Notes: generated by a model not told the origin, from the letters alone. A stretch of DNA of 64,000 nucleotides from Craterostigma plantagineum (GCA_027422505.1 JAPQWV010000051.1:3377501-3441500); one strand, 5' to 3'; counted from the stretch's first letter, positions 35,216 through 46,508 are shown. Numbers and translations are program-made.

Positions 35216-35994
35216 CGATCGAAAATAAATACATTCCTAATCGAATCGCATTGTCCTGCGTGATTTTGACAATACCTAACAATAACGAAATGAAAAAAAA
35301 AATATGAAAGCCTAATGCACCGAATTCGCAGATGTAGCACTCACCACATTATTCAAATTATGTTGTAGATGTTCTTGCTTGTATTCTTATACTATAATGA
35401 ATCATGGTATTCTAAGATTTAATTCATGCGTGCGGGGCGTAATGCACCGAATTTGATCTGAAACGTATAATACTATATATTATTGGTCTACGGTGGTTCG
35501 AGATGAAAAAGTAATTCGATCGATCCCGAAAAATACTAACCCTAGTATGACGTATCATATATATAAGGGACACCGTACCTTATATATCTTTTTAGGGGTA
35601 CCTGTCGTTTTGTTTAAAGCGTACCAACGCAGCCACGGTTGCAGTACCCAAAATTACATATGACATGAAACATTTTATTAAAGCCACTGACATGTCAGAT
35701 GAGCTGTCTTTTATTATTTAAAACCTCGAACGTCAGAGGCTGTCCAAACATGACATAGAAAAAGTCAGAAATCTGTCCACTCATGACTGAAAAACGTCAG
35801 AAAAGTGTGCAATCATTACTGAAAAAAGTCAGAAATTGTCTAATCCTTTATCCACATCAACACATGCTGAAATGCTTCGTTTGGGACGGAATATAGCTAG
35901 GTCTTAAATTCAAAGTCTTACTTTAATTTATACGGTACCTACTTCTGAAAGGATACAGTACCCTATGTCGTACACTTAGAGTACCTATATTACC

Positions 35995-36674
35995 TATATT
36001 ACAGTACCAAGGCTGCGCATATTAACGTACCAAACTGGCATATATGACAGTACCAAACATGCACATCTTACCGTACCAAACTTGCATATCTTATGGTACC
36101 AAACAAGCATGTATTACATTAACAAAATTACATATATTACGGTGCCAAATGTGCATACATTAGCAAACTGGCATATGTTACGATACGAAACATGCATGTC
36201 GTAGGGTACCAAACTGGCATATATTACGGTGCCAAATTTGCATAGCTTAGGGTACCAAACTAGCAGTAAGTACAGTACCAAATTTACATATATTACGTTA
36301 CCAAAACTGCATATATTACTGTACCAAACTGGCATTCGTTACAGTACCAAATTTACATATAATACGGTACCAAATGTGCATATCTTACTGTACCAAACTA
36401 GCAGTCATTACAGTACCAAATTTAGACACATTTGGCATATATTACCTTATTGGCATATATTACAGTACCTTGTTGTCATATATTACAGTACCTTGTTGGC
36501 CTATATTACGGTACCTTATTGGCATTTATTACAGTACCTTATTGTCATACATTACAGTACCTTGTTGGTATATATTACGGTACCTTATTGGCATTTATTA
36601 CGGTACCTTGTTGTCATATATTACAGTACCAAATTAGCATATATTACAGTACCTTGGTGGCATATATTACAGTA
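35995..36674. repeat. GTACC minisatellite, about 21-22 bp unit
   Basis: Roughly 30 head-to-tail units of the type GGCATATATTACAGTACCAA. The first part mostly has CCAAACTGG variants and the second part mostly CCTTGTTGG variants, so two subfamilies are arranged in blocks. Long open frames across it (repeating ITVP and LHIL) come from a unit length near 21 bp and are not genes. Confidence 0.92.
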
Positions 36675-37789
36675 TATTTCGGAACAAAATCAGTAACGAA
36701 ATACATGGCAAATACGGACCCTACGTCGATACGGCCTCTCTACAAGTACGACGATTATTCCCATATTTTCCACATCTTTGCACTTGTTGGATCTTTTATC
36801 TACCTGAGAAGGAATCATCCGCATCTTTCGGCAACCAAGAAGAACACAAATGCCCGGGTCACGAATAAAATTCCCGTCATCGGTTTGAGCTTTATCTCGT
36901 GCATTGTCGCTTCACGATCGATACTATGAATGACTCCCTTTTATACTCACACAATGCAAATAACGTCCCGCCACTAACCGAACTTGTAGACGGCATATTT
37001 TCAGATAATATGACAACCTGTATAAATGGTACGCCTGTATAGTTTACAATGGTACAGCGTACGTGGACATCTTGGTACCGTATAGACACATAAAATGGTA
37101 CGTAATAAACATAACAAATGGTACGTAATAACAGTTATATAAAGAAACCTGAAATCCCGATTGATTAGCCTCAATAACTGTCAAGAATCGACATCCACCC
37201 TTACATAGAGCTCTTAGATCGCATTCAACTCCCAGATCTGGGTTAAATTTGATCTCACGAGTGCAATCGATTAACCACACCCAAAGCATAATAAAAGCTT
37301 ACATGACAAAATCGAGACCCTAAATCGAGAACCCAATGTGGAATAGGTTCGTCGCTCGTCGTCCGCTGCCACCACGAGCAGAAGGTGACCGTCAATTGCA
37401 GAGATGGAGCTGAAATCTTGTCAGGCGTGATGGAGCTCGAAATTGCAGAGAAAATTGTGAAATGGAATTGTAAAATCAAGGGTAAATTGGTAATCTTAGG
37501 TGATTAGGTACCTATCTGTAAAATTTTTATTCAAATGGGTACCTAGCTTAAAAAGATCTCTGACAAGGGACTGATGTGTCTTTTTTGTTTACTATTAGGT
37601 ATGTAAGTGTAGATTTCCGTTTTTTATTTATTGAGGACTTTATTTATTAAAAAATGATACCTTTTTAATCTTCCCATGCCAACGCTCTTTTTACGAAATT
37701 CCCACACTACCCCTACACTTGTTTTCGAAGAGTAGCCAACTTCATAAACCCTACAAATTACATTTTCAAATCTTCACACAATTTCCGAT

Positions 37790-40094
37790 ATGCAGTTGAT
37801 TACAGCCCTCGCCGAAGCACGGTGGTCGATTGCATTCCATAGCGTCAAATCCATCTCAACCGCCGCCCATCTCCGATTGGAATCCGCCGCATCCTCGGCG
37901 GAGTCGACGTTGTTTCCACCACCGCCGCCGCCGCCGCCAATTCCGATCCTAACCACCCCCTGCTACAACCCCATCACCAACACCGCCTCGTCCCTCCTAC
38001 CCGTCGGACGGTGGTTGCTCGACCGCACGCACTCCGAGCGCGTGCAGGCACTCTCCCGGAACCTCGACGCGCGCTCCCTCGCGTGCAAGTTCTCCGACTG
38101 GGCTGCGACGCACAACTGGTCCGACGTAAAGCTTTCGTTCGAAACGTGGGTGAAGTCTTCGGATAAAAATGGGAAAGCGAATGTGCCTGACGTTGGGCTC
38201 TGCAATCACTATTTGATGGCTAATTTGATGATTGGTGTGAGTGCTGGCGAATTGCTCGATTTGGTCGCTGGTATGGGGGAGTTTGGGGTTGTACCAAACG
38301 CTGCGAGCTATAACTTGGCGTTGAAAGCGATGCAAGAGTATGGGGAAACCATGGCCGCGGAGAAATTGATTGAGAGGTGAGGTGCTTACTGTTACATTGA
38401 GGATGAAAATGTGAATCCTTTAACGTTGCTGAATGTGTATTTTTCTCTGTTGATGTTTAGGATGCTCGAGGCAGGAAAAGAACACCGAGATTCCTTGCCT
38501 AATGAAGAGTCGTATGATTTAGTCATTAACATGCTTCTATCCACAAACCAAATAGATGCTGCCCTGAAATATATCCACATGTCCTTGGAATTTGGATGTA
38601 TGCTTTCGATGACTTCATTTTCGAGCTGTGTAAGAAGCTGTGTAAATAGTTCAAGACTAGATGATTTGGTATCAGTCATAGAGAAGTGCAAGGTAACAAT
38701 TAATCTTCTGCTGTAGCTGTTGCTTATTTCACTATCTTGTGACATATATAGAGTTCCTTCTGTAAGGCTTTTTCTTGTTCTTGATTCAGAAAATGAATCA
38801 GAACAAATCCTTATGTCCTCCATGGCATTTGTGCAACTACATTGCTGATGTTGCGATGAAATCGGATCACGGTGAACTTGCTTTCTACGCTCTCGAGTTC
38901 ATGGGGAAATGGATTGCTCAAGGCGAAGCTGCCGACCCTCCAATTCGTCTCTCTGTGGATGAAGGGTTGATTGTGTCTGCTCTTGGTACGTCTGGTAGAA
39001 CTTTTAGCTCTAAGCTTCTCGATGGTTCTTGGGCTGTTCTCAAACGGTCTTTGCAGGGAAAGAAGAATCCTAATCCCGAAGCTTACCTTGCAAAAATTTT
39101 CGCACATTCCAATTTGGGTAACTTGCAGAAGGCTTTTAGTACTCTGTTTGAATTTGAGAAGGCGATGCGAAGTTCTGATCGAGAAGATGATAAGGATATG
39201 TTATCCCCGTTTAGTTCTTTGAATCCTCTGGTCTTAGCATGCTGCAGAAAAGGTTTCGTATCTTTAGATTCAGTAAGTTCCCTTCATATGCTGATTTCCA
39301 ATGCGCCTCCAAAAGATTTTTTGCAATCTTGCACGTTATCCATTTTTTGTCCAGATTTCGTATTTTTTACAGTGATTAACTTATTCGAAACCTTATATGA
39401 ATTGCCCAGGTTTATTACCAGTTGGAGAATCTAAGCCACGCCAATCCACCACACAAGTCAGTTGCCGCTCTCAACTGTGTGATCCTAGGCTGCGCAAATG
39501 TATGGGATGCTGAACGTGCATGCGAGACATTTTCCTCCATCGAAGCCATTTTCGGGTTAAGCCCAGATATACACTCTCACAACGCCCTCATTTGCGCCTT
39601 TGGCAAGCTCGGCAAGGTAATTGACAATCTCATATATCTAATCTTTTGTACATAAAAGTCAATACTTATTACATCATGGGCAGAGAGATGAAGCTGTTGA
39701 AGTATACAAACACCTCATTGGAACGTGCATTTCGCCCAACATTACTACATATTCCCTAATGGTCGATTCTCATCTTGTTAAGCGAGACCCGAAATCTGCT
39801 CTAAACGTAATCAATGACATGGTAACTATATATATTCTGCAAACTTATGGTAATTAGTTTCGTTTCTATTTCATTCGAACATGGAATCATCTTTACTCGG
39901 AAATGCAGATAAATGCTGGGTTTGCACCTTCGAAGGAAATGCTGAAGAAAGTGAGGAGACGTTGTGTTCGAGAGGTGGACTACGAATCAGACGGTAAAGT
40001 CGAATCGTTTGCCAGAAAATTCGACATTCGAATGGGCACTGAGGTTCGCCGCGATTTACTGTTTAAACTTGAATATGCCACATATTCTTCGTAG
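37790..40094 (+). CDS. Mitochondrial-type pentatricopeptide repeat protein
   Basis: Six exons, 37790-38376, 38461-38692, 38790-39272, 39410-39616, 39684-39821 and 39909-40094, join in frame to 610 residues. The N-terminus is rich in Ala, Arg and Ser with a run of eight prolines, consistent with an organellar presequence. PPR-like helix pairs appear as PNAASYNLALKAMQEYGETM, PNEESYDLVINMLLSTNQID, KSVAALNCVILGCANVWDAE, SPDIHSHNALICAFGKLGK and SPNITTYSLMVDSHL. Several introns are unusual for a PPR gene. Together with the overall sequence this resembles the Arabidopsis At1g26460-type protein, from memory. PPR proteins bind RNA in mitochondria or plastids. The C-terminus ends LLFKLEYATYSS. Confidence 0.9.
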
Positions 40095-40964
40095 CATGAG
40101 ATTATGATGTAATATATTAAATGTAGTTTAATGATGTAATCTCTTTTATCTCTTATGTATGATATCAAATGTTCAGGTGAACCCTTCGTTTTGATATTCG
40201 ATAATTTTAACTAAACCATCATTTTGCAGGCGGCCGAAAAATTAAAGTTTGACAAAGAAAGCCCAATAATGGGCTGAACTCCCCATTTTCAGCCATAGTC
40301 GACAATAAGGTTCGAATTTAATTCGCAACGAACTAAATAGGAATATGGCTATCAAACTTAATATGAGTGGGAATATTGTGGCATTGTATTGTATAGAATA
40401 CTTCACAAAAAAAAAATCTTGCATTTATTGATCACCCCACTAAGGGGCAAATCGGTAAATTAAATGGCATTAACAGCTGACGATATGAGACCTTTCATAT
40501 GGTTGGTATTTGAGAAGAAGACGCAAACAACTTTTGAACTAGCTCTTATTATATTTGGAAGTACTATAATCAATTTGTTTTTTTTTTTTAATAAAATCTT
40601 AGAACTTTAAGACCGTCCGATTTTGCAACAACAAGCTGCCTTCAAGTAAGTACACGTGCTATTCATTCTATTAATTTTTTTATTTTCATAAATTGCTTTT
40701 ACATGCATGGTATGAAATTCTCTACCTTACAACATAAACTATCAAGAAAAAAAAGCATAAATATATAGTTCAAAATAGATGCAGATTCAGAGAAGTATAA
40801 GGAAGAGCGAGTCTTTTAAATTCCTTATTACACTGTGGTCAGTTCGTAGCCCATGATTATCGTCCCCATCTGTTGCAAAGTTTTGATCTTTTCCTCATTT
40901 AATTCTCAAGAATCTGGAAAGTTAATATCTTTAATTATCATTTTCTGATTTTATTTCTTACAGA
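40095..40964. other. Intergenic between the PPR and C2H2 genes
   Basis: AT-rich. The PPR 3' end region is near 40095-40180 and the C2H2 promoter should lie towards the right. No repeat structure or gene stands out. Confidence 0.4.
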
Positions 40965-40992
40965 TTTGGAATTCAAGAGATGTTACTTTTTA

Positions 40993-41202
40993 ATGCCTTT
41001 TTCTGGGCCTGATTCTCCTTTGCTTCACTTCCCTTACTTGAAACTGTCACAATCTCAAGAATCGTCACTTCCTTGCAAAGCTTCAAAGGTATTTGACCCT
41101 TCATCTTCTTCTTACATTGTTTTTTCAGTTCTTCCGAAGTTATATGTAGTTAGATCGAAAGTTGAAGCTGCATTCTATCATATTCCTGCTTTGATTCAAT
41201 AA
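40993..41202 (+). promoter_or_regulatory. Possible upstream ORF in the C2H2 gene leader
   Basis: An open frame from ATG at 40993 to a stop at 41202 (69 residues, starting MPFSGPDSPLLHFPYLKL) lies about 100 bp before the C2H2 start codon. A possible acceptor (TTTCTTACAG) just upstream at about 40955-40964 and a possible donor (AAAG|GTATTT) near 41089 leave open whether it is leader, a leader exon or spacer. Confidence 0.3.
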
Positions 41203-41303
41203 TTTACTTATCTTTAGCTTCAATTTCTCTTTTTCTCTGTGTGTTATAAGCCTGATTTTTCTTCGAACTATCGATAAATCGAAGCGCTTCATCGGAGGAG
41301 ACA

Positions 41304-42653
41304 ATGAAGGAGAAGCAAGTTATTACATCGAACGCCGCCCCGACGAAAGATTCGATTAAAAAACCGTCGATCGACGAACTTCAAACGGCGGATAACCACT
41401 CTAATAGTTCGACGTCCCTCCCGAAAATTTGCAAGCGGTGCGGAAAAGCGTTTAAATCCCTAAAAGCGCTTTGCGGTCACATGGCTTCTCATTCAGACAA
41501 GGATAAGAATCCAAACTCAGAAGACGAAGACGAAGAAGAAGAAGAAGACGAAAATAATTCTTGGTCGAGCCAAGACGGAGAAGAAAATAGCGTAAAAAGG
41601 GTCCTCTTCGCAAGCGAAGAATCTGACACCGAAACCGAGGATTTGGTCATAAAAACGATCCCTGAAAATTGCAAGAAGAAGCTTCTAAGGAAGATTAGGG
41701 ATCAAGGATCTTCGTCAATTATTACCAACGACGTCGAAAACGTGAAAGAAAAGGACGAAGTCGCAAAGTTCTTGATGATTTTGTCCCGAGATAGGAGCGC
41801 TTTCGCCGATGATAATAATAACAAACCCGCCGAAGATAATGCAGATTCTGGGATCAAACTACTGCGTAGGGATGAAAGTAATAAAAATAACGGCGCGATC
41901 TCTGATTATTCGGAGAGTTCCGACTCTTCTTGCTACTTCTTGCACGGCGGCGGTGATAACAACAATGGCGAAGAAGATTCCGAGGCTAATTCGCTCGGCG
42001 GGCCCCGCCGAGGACGAAAGCGCTTTAACGGGCAATTAACTAGTGCGAAAAGCGACGAAGAATCTCTAATGAAAGAGTACAACCGGGCGGCCGTGGCCTC
42101 TTACTTTGCGGGGATAGATTCGAGGAAGAGAAAGGCGGCGGGGCCCGCGAATCGAGAGAGCGAGGCGTGCGATAACAGTTGGGAGAACAGCAAGTACAAG
42201 TGCTTCAACTGTAAGAAGACTTTCAAGTCCTACCAAGCCCTAGGCGGGCATAGGCCGTGCCATAAGAGGACGAACGCCTACTACGAATCGAGGTTCGAGA
42301 ACCTTCTAGAAGATTCCAAGGGAAAAGGGACGGCGGAGAAGAAGGAGAATAAAGGTAAGGCGACGAAGAGTCAACTGTTGGCGCACGCTTGTCCTTACTG
42401 CGATAGGGTTTTCAAGAACGGTCAGGCGCTGGGCGGTCATAAGAGGTCGCATTTTCTCGGAGGAAATGGTAATGAGGGGTATAATGGTAATAACAGCGGG
42501 CGTGTTAAGGAGGATGAGGTGGTGGTGATCGAGCAATCTCAGCCGTTCGATCTTAATCTTCCGGCGCCTAAGGAAGAAGGCGAAGAAGAAGGGGGGGATG
42601 ATGATGAAGAAGATGAAGAAGAAGAAGAGGAGGAGGAAGAATTGCTTGGGTGA
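41304..42653 (+). CDS. C2H2 zinc-finger repressor, ZAT family, three fingers with EAR motif
   Basis: Intronless, 449 residues. Finger 1 (about 43-63) reads CKRCGKAFKSLKALCGHMASH, with KALCGH in place of the usual QALGGH core. Fingers 2 (300-320, CFNCKKTFKSYQALGGH) and 3 (363-383, CPYCDRVFKNGQALGGHKRSH) have the canonical plant QALGGH helix. Residues 152-164 (EVAKFLMILSRDR) match the conserved motif between fingers in ZAT1/4/9-type proteins. FDLNLP at 415-420 is an EAR repression motif, followed by an acidic tail ending EEELLG. The expected role is DNA-binding transcriptional repression in the nucleus, often stress- or development-linked. The ATG at 41304 is the first in a strong context. Confidence 0.95.
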   Translation: MKEKQVITSNAAPTKDSIKKPSIDELQTADNHSNSSTSLPKICKRCGKAFKSLKALCGHMASHSDKDKNPNSEDEDEEEEEDENNSWSSQDGEENSVKRVLFASEESDTETEDLVIKTIPENCKKKLLRKIRDQGSSSIITNDVENVKEKDEVAKFLMILSRDRSAFADDNNNKPAEDNADSGIKLLRRDESNKNNGAISDYSESSDSSCYFLHGGGDNNNGEEDSEANSLGGPRRGRKRFNGQLTSAKSDEESLMKEYNRAAVASYFAGIDSRKRKAAGPANRESEACDNSWENSKYKCFNCKKTFKSYQALGGHRPCHKRTNAYYESRFENLLEDSKGKGTAEKKENKGKATKSQLLAHACPYCDRVFKNGQALGGHKRSHFLGGNGNEGYNGNNSGRVKEDEVVVIEQSQPFDLNLPAPKEEGEEEGGDDDEEDEEEEEEEEELLG

Positions 42654-42946
42654 TTATGAGAAGTTGAAAAGTCATTATATGTGAGCTCTCTCCTCTCTTT
42701 TGCAATAAATTTTGAATGGTGAACTAAAGAGATTATATGTTTTATACAGTTTTTGAGTATGTGTGTTTTTGTGTTTGTTGGAGAGAGAGAGAGAGAGATT
42801 GGAAGCTCGAATTTTGAAGATTTATGATTTGTTTTGCTGGTCGATTATTGTTTTTATTATTTCGATATTTCAATCAATGGGTTATGGGCCTTGCATCACT
42901 CGCTCTAATCGCTAAACAGCGTAAGTCAAGATTTAAGTGGATCAAA
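42654..42946. terminator. 3' region of the C2H2 gene
   Basis: Contains TTTGCAATAAATTTTG near 42700, a plausible polyadenylation signal, and a short (GA)n tract near 42781-42799. Nothing else is seen. Confidence 0.5.
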
Positions 42947-42954
42947 CTGCTTGG

Positions 42955-43806
42955 TAGGGGTGTGCAATGGTTTAAATAAAAACGCCTGAACCGCCCGCAA
43001 CGCATCGCACTGCACCGTATAATACAATTAAACGCCAAAACCGCGGTTTAATTTTATTTACAAAATCACACCGTAATATGGTGCGGTGTGAACACTGAAC
43101 CGCACTTTAGTTTTCTAAATTTTTTAAATAAACATATCTAATTTTTCTTTATGGTAAGTAATCCTACACTACTCATATGTGAAATTTATTTTTTAGTTTA
43201 ATTTTTTTATGAATAAGTCTTTTAATTATATGCTAATTTTGTTAATCATATGGAAGTTATATCATTACTAACATACTTAATTTTATTTTTTATGTTAAAC
43301 ATGTTTCTATAACAACAAACGGCCAAACATGTAGGGTTAAAATAGATACGACTCGAACATTTGATAACAAATTGACCTACTATTTATATTTTGAGCTTCC
43401 AATCGGACCACAAAGCTAAACCAGCATATTAAAATAAAAAATTGGCCCTCTAATATAAGTAAAACGTAATATAAAATAAGATAACGATACTAATTTTTTT
43501 GGACAATGGTGACATCTCGATATATGAGGCAAATACATCGACTTGCGTCTTGTTTCTGAGGCAAGGCAATATCTCATCACCTTTTTGCGCCAAACGCTTT
43601 TAGAACTATTTTTTCATTCGATAAAATATAAGTATTTTCTTTCTGTGGTTGAAACCGCAAAACCGCACTGCAATCGCACCAAACCGCTCGAAACCGTACG
43701 CATGGTTTTATTTTCCAAAACCGCGGTTTGAGAATTGTTTTTGAAAAATACCGCATATAGTGGTTTGGTGCGGAATTGGCCGAAAACCGCACCACGCACA
43801 CCCCTA
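42955..43806. mobile_element. hAT-like non-autonomous element
   Basis: Ends TAGGGGTGTGCAA and TAGGGGTGTGCGTGG (other strand) are typical short hAT inverted repeats. The 8-bp flanks CTGCTTGG (42947-42954) and CTGCTTCG (43807-43814) match at seven positions, fitting an hAT target duplication. Subterminal regions are rich in AACCGC and GCGGTTT motifs. No transposase. 852 bp. Confidence 0.88.
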
Positions 43807-44417
43807 CTGCTTCGGTGAAAATTGTTATTCCTTTTGTAATAATCATCTAGGGGAAAGAGATTGTTCGACAAGAGAGTAACAAAGACAAATAAAAGAAAAA
43901 AAGAAGATAGAACGAAAATCATATTTAGATTTTGAATTTGAAAAAGAAACTATTATGTTACTGATACAAGGTGGCTACTAACAAGACAATTTACAAAAAA
44001 TTATATAATCCATGGTAAGGATGATAAATGAGTGGAGTCAACTTACGAAGAACTAAACGAAAACAGTCGATTAAGATCAATACGAACTCGTAAATGTCGA
44101 ATTCGAACTCAAACATCAAACGTCCAAATATATAATTGAATATATATCATTTAATTCTTTGACAAGTGTTCCGCTCTATGAGAGGTATAAGATAACCGTG
44201 TTGCTTGAGAGACCCTTCCTTCAAGTGCTAAAATTATTTTGATTGTTGAAACTTAGCAGTTGCATGAGATTCATCATTTACTTAATTTCTTGGCATTAAA
44301 TGCAATCACGCACACAACCGCATAAATCTTTTTTCCAATACTAACTAAACAGCTCGACATTTAATCCCAATTTACATATCTTCTCCAATTTCTCCAAAGT
44401 CCAAACTCATCACAACG
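43807..44417. promoter_or_regulatory. Upstream region of the CLE gene
   Basis: AT-rich DNA that should contain the CLE promoter. No distinct motif could be assigned. Confidence 0.35.
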
Positions 44418-44684
44418 ATGAATAATCACTTTCTTCTTTTAGCACTAATCATCACTTTCTTGGCCGTCGATACCTCTCAAGCTCAGCATCAGATGATGAT
44501 AGGGCGAGATTTCCGCCGGAGCTCCGGCCAACCTCCGCCGCGAGCGGCCGCCGGAGTTTTTTTTCACCTCCAAAGGGTCCCAACGTTCCAAGAAAAGCAT
44601 GAGAAAGATGGCGATGAGATTGATTTAAGGTACGGCGTTGAGAAGAGATTAGTACCTTCTGGCCCAAACCCTCTACACAATTGA
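44418..44684 (+). CDS. CLE peptide precursor (CLE9/10 type)
   Basis: An intronless 88-residue prepropeptide. Residues 1-22 form a secretion signal (MNNHFLLLALIITFLAVDTS). A variable linker contains a Pro/Arg/Ala stretch. The C-terminus is the dodecapeptide RLVPSGPNPLHN (77-88), identical to the mature peptide of Arabidopsis CLE9 and CLE10. The protein ends exactly at the motif. CLE peptides are secreted, processed, often hydroxylated and arabinosylated on proline, and sensed by leucine-rich-repeat receptor kinases controlling stomatal, vascular or meristem cell fate. The neighbours give no further hint, and naming the orthologue would need a tree. Confidence 0.95.
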   Translation: MNNHFLLLALIITFLAVDTSQAQHQMMIGRDFRRSSGQPPPRAAAGVFFHLQRVPTFQEKHEKDGDEIDLRYGVEKRLVPSGPNPLHN

Positions 44685-45003
44685 TGTGTTTTATGAGTAA
44701 AAATCCTACATAGGTTTTCATTCATGGACGAAAACTCTTGATAGCTTCATTGATTCGTAGCCATTTTTTCCTTTTTTTTTAAGTTTTTTTTTTTTCATTT
44801 TTGTTCTATAAAATTCTGTGAGTTGTATATAACTTTTCTTTGTTAGTTCAAGGTGTACTTGTTGTGGTTCTAATGTAAATGGAGAGGTGGGTGGGAATAT
44901 TGCCACATGAATCTTGAAGTTGGGTGCATTTATGATTCATTTGTGCTTTTAAACATTGTTATATTTATTATAAGAGATTTGCTATGGTGCTCACCTCCCG
45001 CGC

Positions 45004-45560
45004 CAGGATTTTGAAGACCGGACCGGACCTGCCGGTTCCGACCGGAAAACCGCGAACCGGCGAAAATCCGGTTCGGTTCCGGTCCGGTTTACTTTAATTT
45101 AAAGAAAAATATAAAGTGTTAAAAAATAATAAGTTATGGAAAAAGACAGAACTACAACAAAAGTCATCTACTTTGGTGGTGAAAGACCTTATGTGGGAGG
45201 TTATGGGCTTGGGTTCGATTATCTTTGGCAAGCAATTATTTATTTATAATTAACACAACCGCCCAATAATTTATTTTTATTTCATTTTTATCCCAAATTG
45301 ATAGAATTGATATTTTATACCATTAATATTTAACACCAACACAATTTACTTTTATTAATTTGCCCATTGATTTATAATTTATGATTTGAAAAAAGCATAT
45401 AAAAACATGTATATTTCTATGTTAATTGATTGATTCATTTATAAAATCTATAAATTATATATAGAGATACCGGTATTATTCTGGATTGCTTCCGGTTTTA
45501 TACCGGTTAAACCATTAAACTGTAAACCACTTAAAAATCCGGTCCGGTTTCAGAACCTTG
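45004..45560. mobile_element. hAT-like element nested in the MITE
   Basis: Ends CAGGATTTTGAAGACCGG and CAAGGTTCTGAAACCGG (other strand) form inverted repeats. Both subterminal zones are full of CCGGTTCGG and GGTCCGGTTT motifs. 557 bp, non-coding. The flanks share only CCGCG, so the target duplication is not proven. Confidence 0.6.
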
Positions 45561-45660
45561 CCGCGAGTAACCACCATTAGCACCATACACAAATATGTCA
45601 TCTTGAAATGTTCTCACCTAAATCACCCTATCTAACATGTTGATTTTTAAGAAAATATGT

Positions 45661-45727
45661 CATCTTGGTATGTCGTCCACACATGAGTTTGATTCTATTA
45701 CTGATGTGTGGACGACATACCAAGATG
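45661..45727. repeat. Perfect 24-bp hairpin inside the nested MITE
   Basis: Left arm 45661-45684 and right arm 45704-45727 are exact reverse complements around a 19-base loop. Complementarity continues imperfectly outward to about 45640 and 45750. Confidence 0.9.
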
Positions 45728-45901
45728 ATCTATTTTTTAAAAAATCAATGTGTTGGAGAACGTGATCTAGGTGGGATATATCTGAGAGGGTCGAAGGAGT
45801 TGCTGGCAGCGTTAGAATTGAAAAAAAATCACCAAATTTGCGATATTTGCGTATGGTGCTCACGGTGGTTGCTCACGGTAGGTGAACACCATATAACAAA
45901 T

Positions 45902-46508
45902 TCATTTATATAATAGCAATATGGTGATGACATATTTGTCCTTTATATTAGAAAACTTCTACCAAGATCATCTTCAATCCATAACGGGACATATAGCTAT
46001 GAGTCAATTGATCAAACACATGGTTTTCCAAAAAGAGGTCATCAAATTGCAATTGGTCTACTTAAATTGTTCCTAGTGTGTGGACTTAGGAAACATGGGT
46101 CGGGAGGATCAATGGAATCTGAGAATCGTTTTTAGCTAACAATGATGTTTTGGGTTCAATTTAGGCTGAACTTAATTTGGTTGACTGAATGAATGATAAC
46201 GATAACATGACCTACTGATTGAAAGTGTACTGTTATTTTTTACCCCTTGAAAATATTTCACTTGGTCCCGAGATCTCGAGTGAATTTAAGTCCATAGCTG
46301 ATTGAGTGTGAATGTCAGTCAGTGTAAACAAAATGATACCATTGGGCTTAGCCCCTTTTGTTACCCATTACTAGCTCTTTGTGGGCCACCATAGTGGGAT
46401 GTAGGCCCAAAACTGAAATGCACATCCTAAATACGATGTTGTGGATTTTGATCCTATAACCATTACCAACTTTTCTAGTATTTTAGTAATTTAAATTCCA
46501 TCACTAAA
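45902..46508. other. Intergenic; no feature recognised
   Basis: Ordinary AT-rich sequence between the nested MITE and the next MULE. No open frame or repeat of note. Confidence 0.4.

Larger units (their letters stand above)
33371..37619. mobile_element. Non-autonomous MULE, GTACC-minisatellite family (member 1)
   Basis: Long imperfect TIRs of about 110 bp: left GGGGATTCAACACTTAAATA, then TCAGTCCATTGTCAGAC and CTAGGTACCCACTTGAAT; the right end mirrors them. A perfect 9-bp target duplication, TTTTTTATT, lies at 33362-33370 and 37620-37628. The 4.25-kb interior has no transposase. It holds GTACC-containing repeats, GGACTGTTTGGAGAC repeats (34380-34650) and GTCAGAAA-type repeats (35700-35860). 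The same family occurs inverted at 46518-51933. Confidence 0.9.
44977..45901. mobile_element. GTGCTCACC-family MITE, expanded by nested insertion
   Basis: Outer ends ATTTGCTATGGTGCTCACC and ATTTGTTATATGGTGTTCACC (other strand) are imperfect inverted repeats related to the elements at 18539 and 52522. The interior is interrupted by an hAT-like element (45004-45560) and contains a strong hairpin near 45640-45750. Confidence 0.65.

Noticed and set aside
34675..36674. CRISPR-like array suspected from regular short repeats
   Set aside because: Units are head-to-tail with no unique spacers of constant length, and the DNA is plant nuclear; it is a minisatellite within a transposon.
36229..36929. 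Long overlapping open frames (87-165 codons) over the GTACC array, with matching ones at 47024-47929
   Set aside because: They are translations of a ~21-bp tandem repeat (repeating ITVP, ILQY, LHIL). The repeat period keeps frames open; there is no start context, domain or codon bias.
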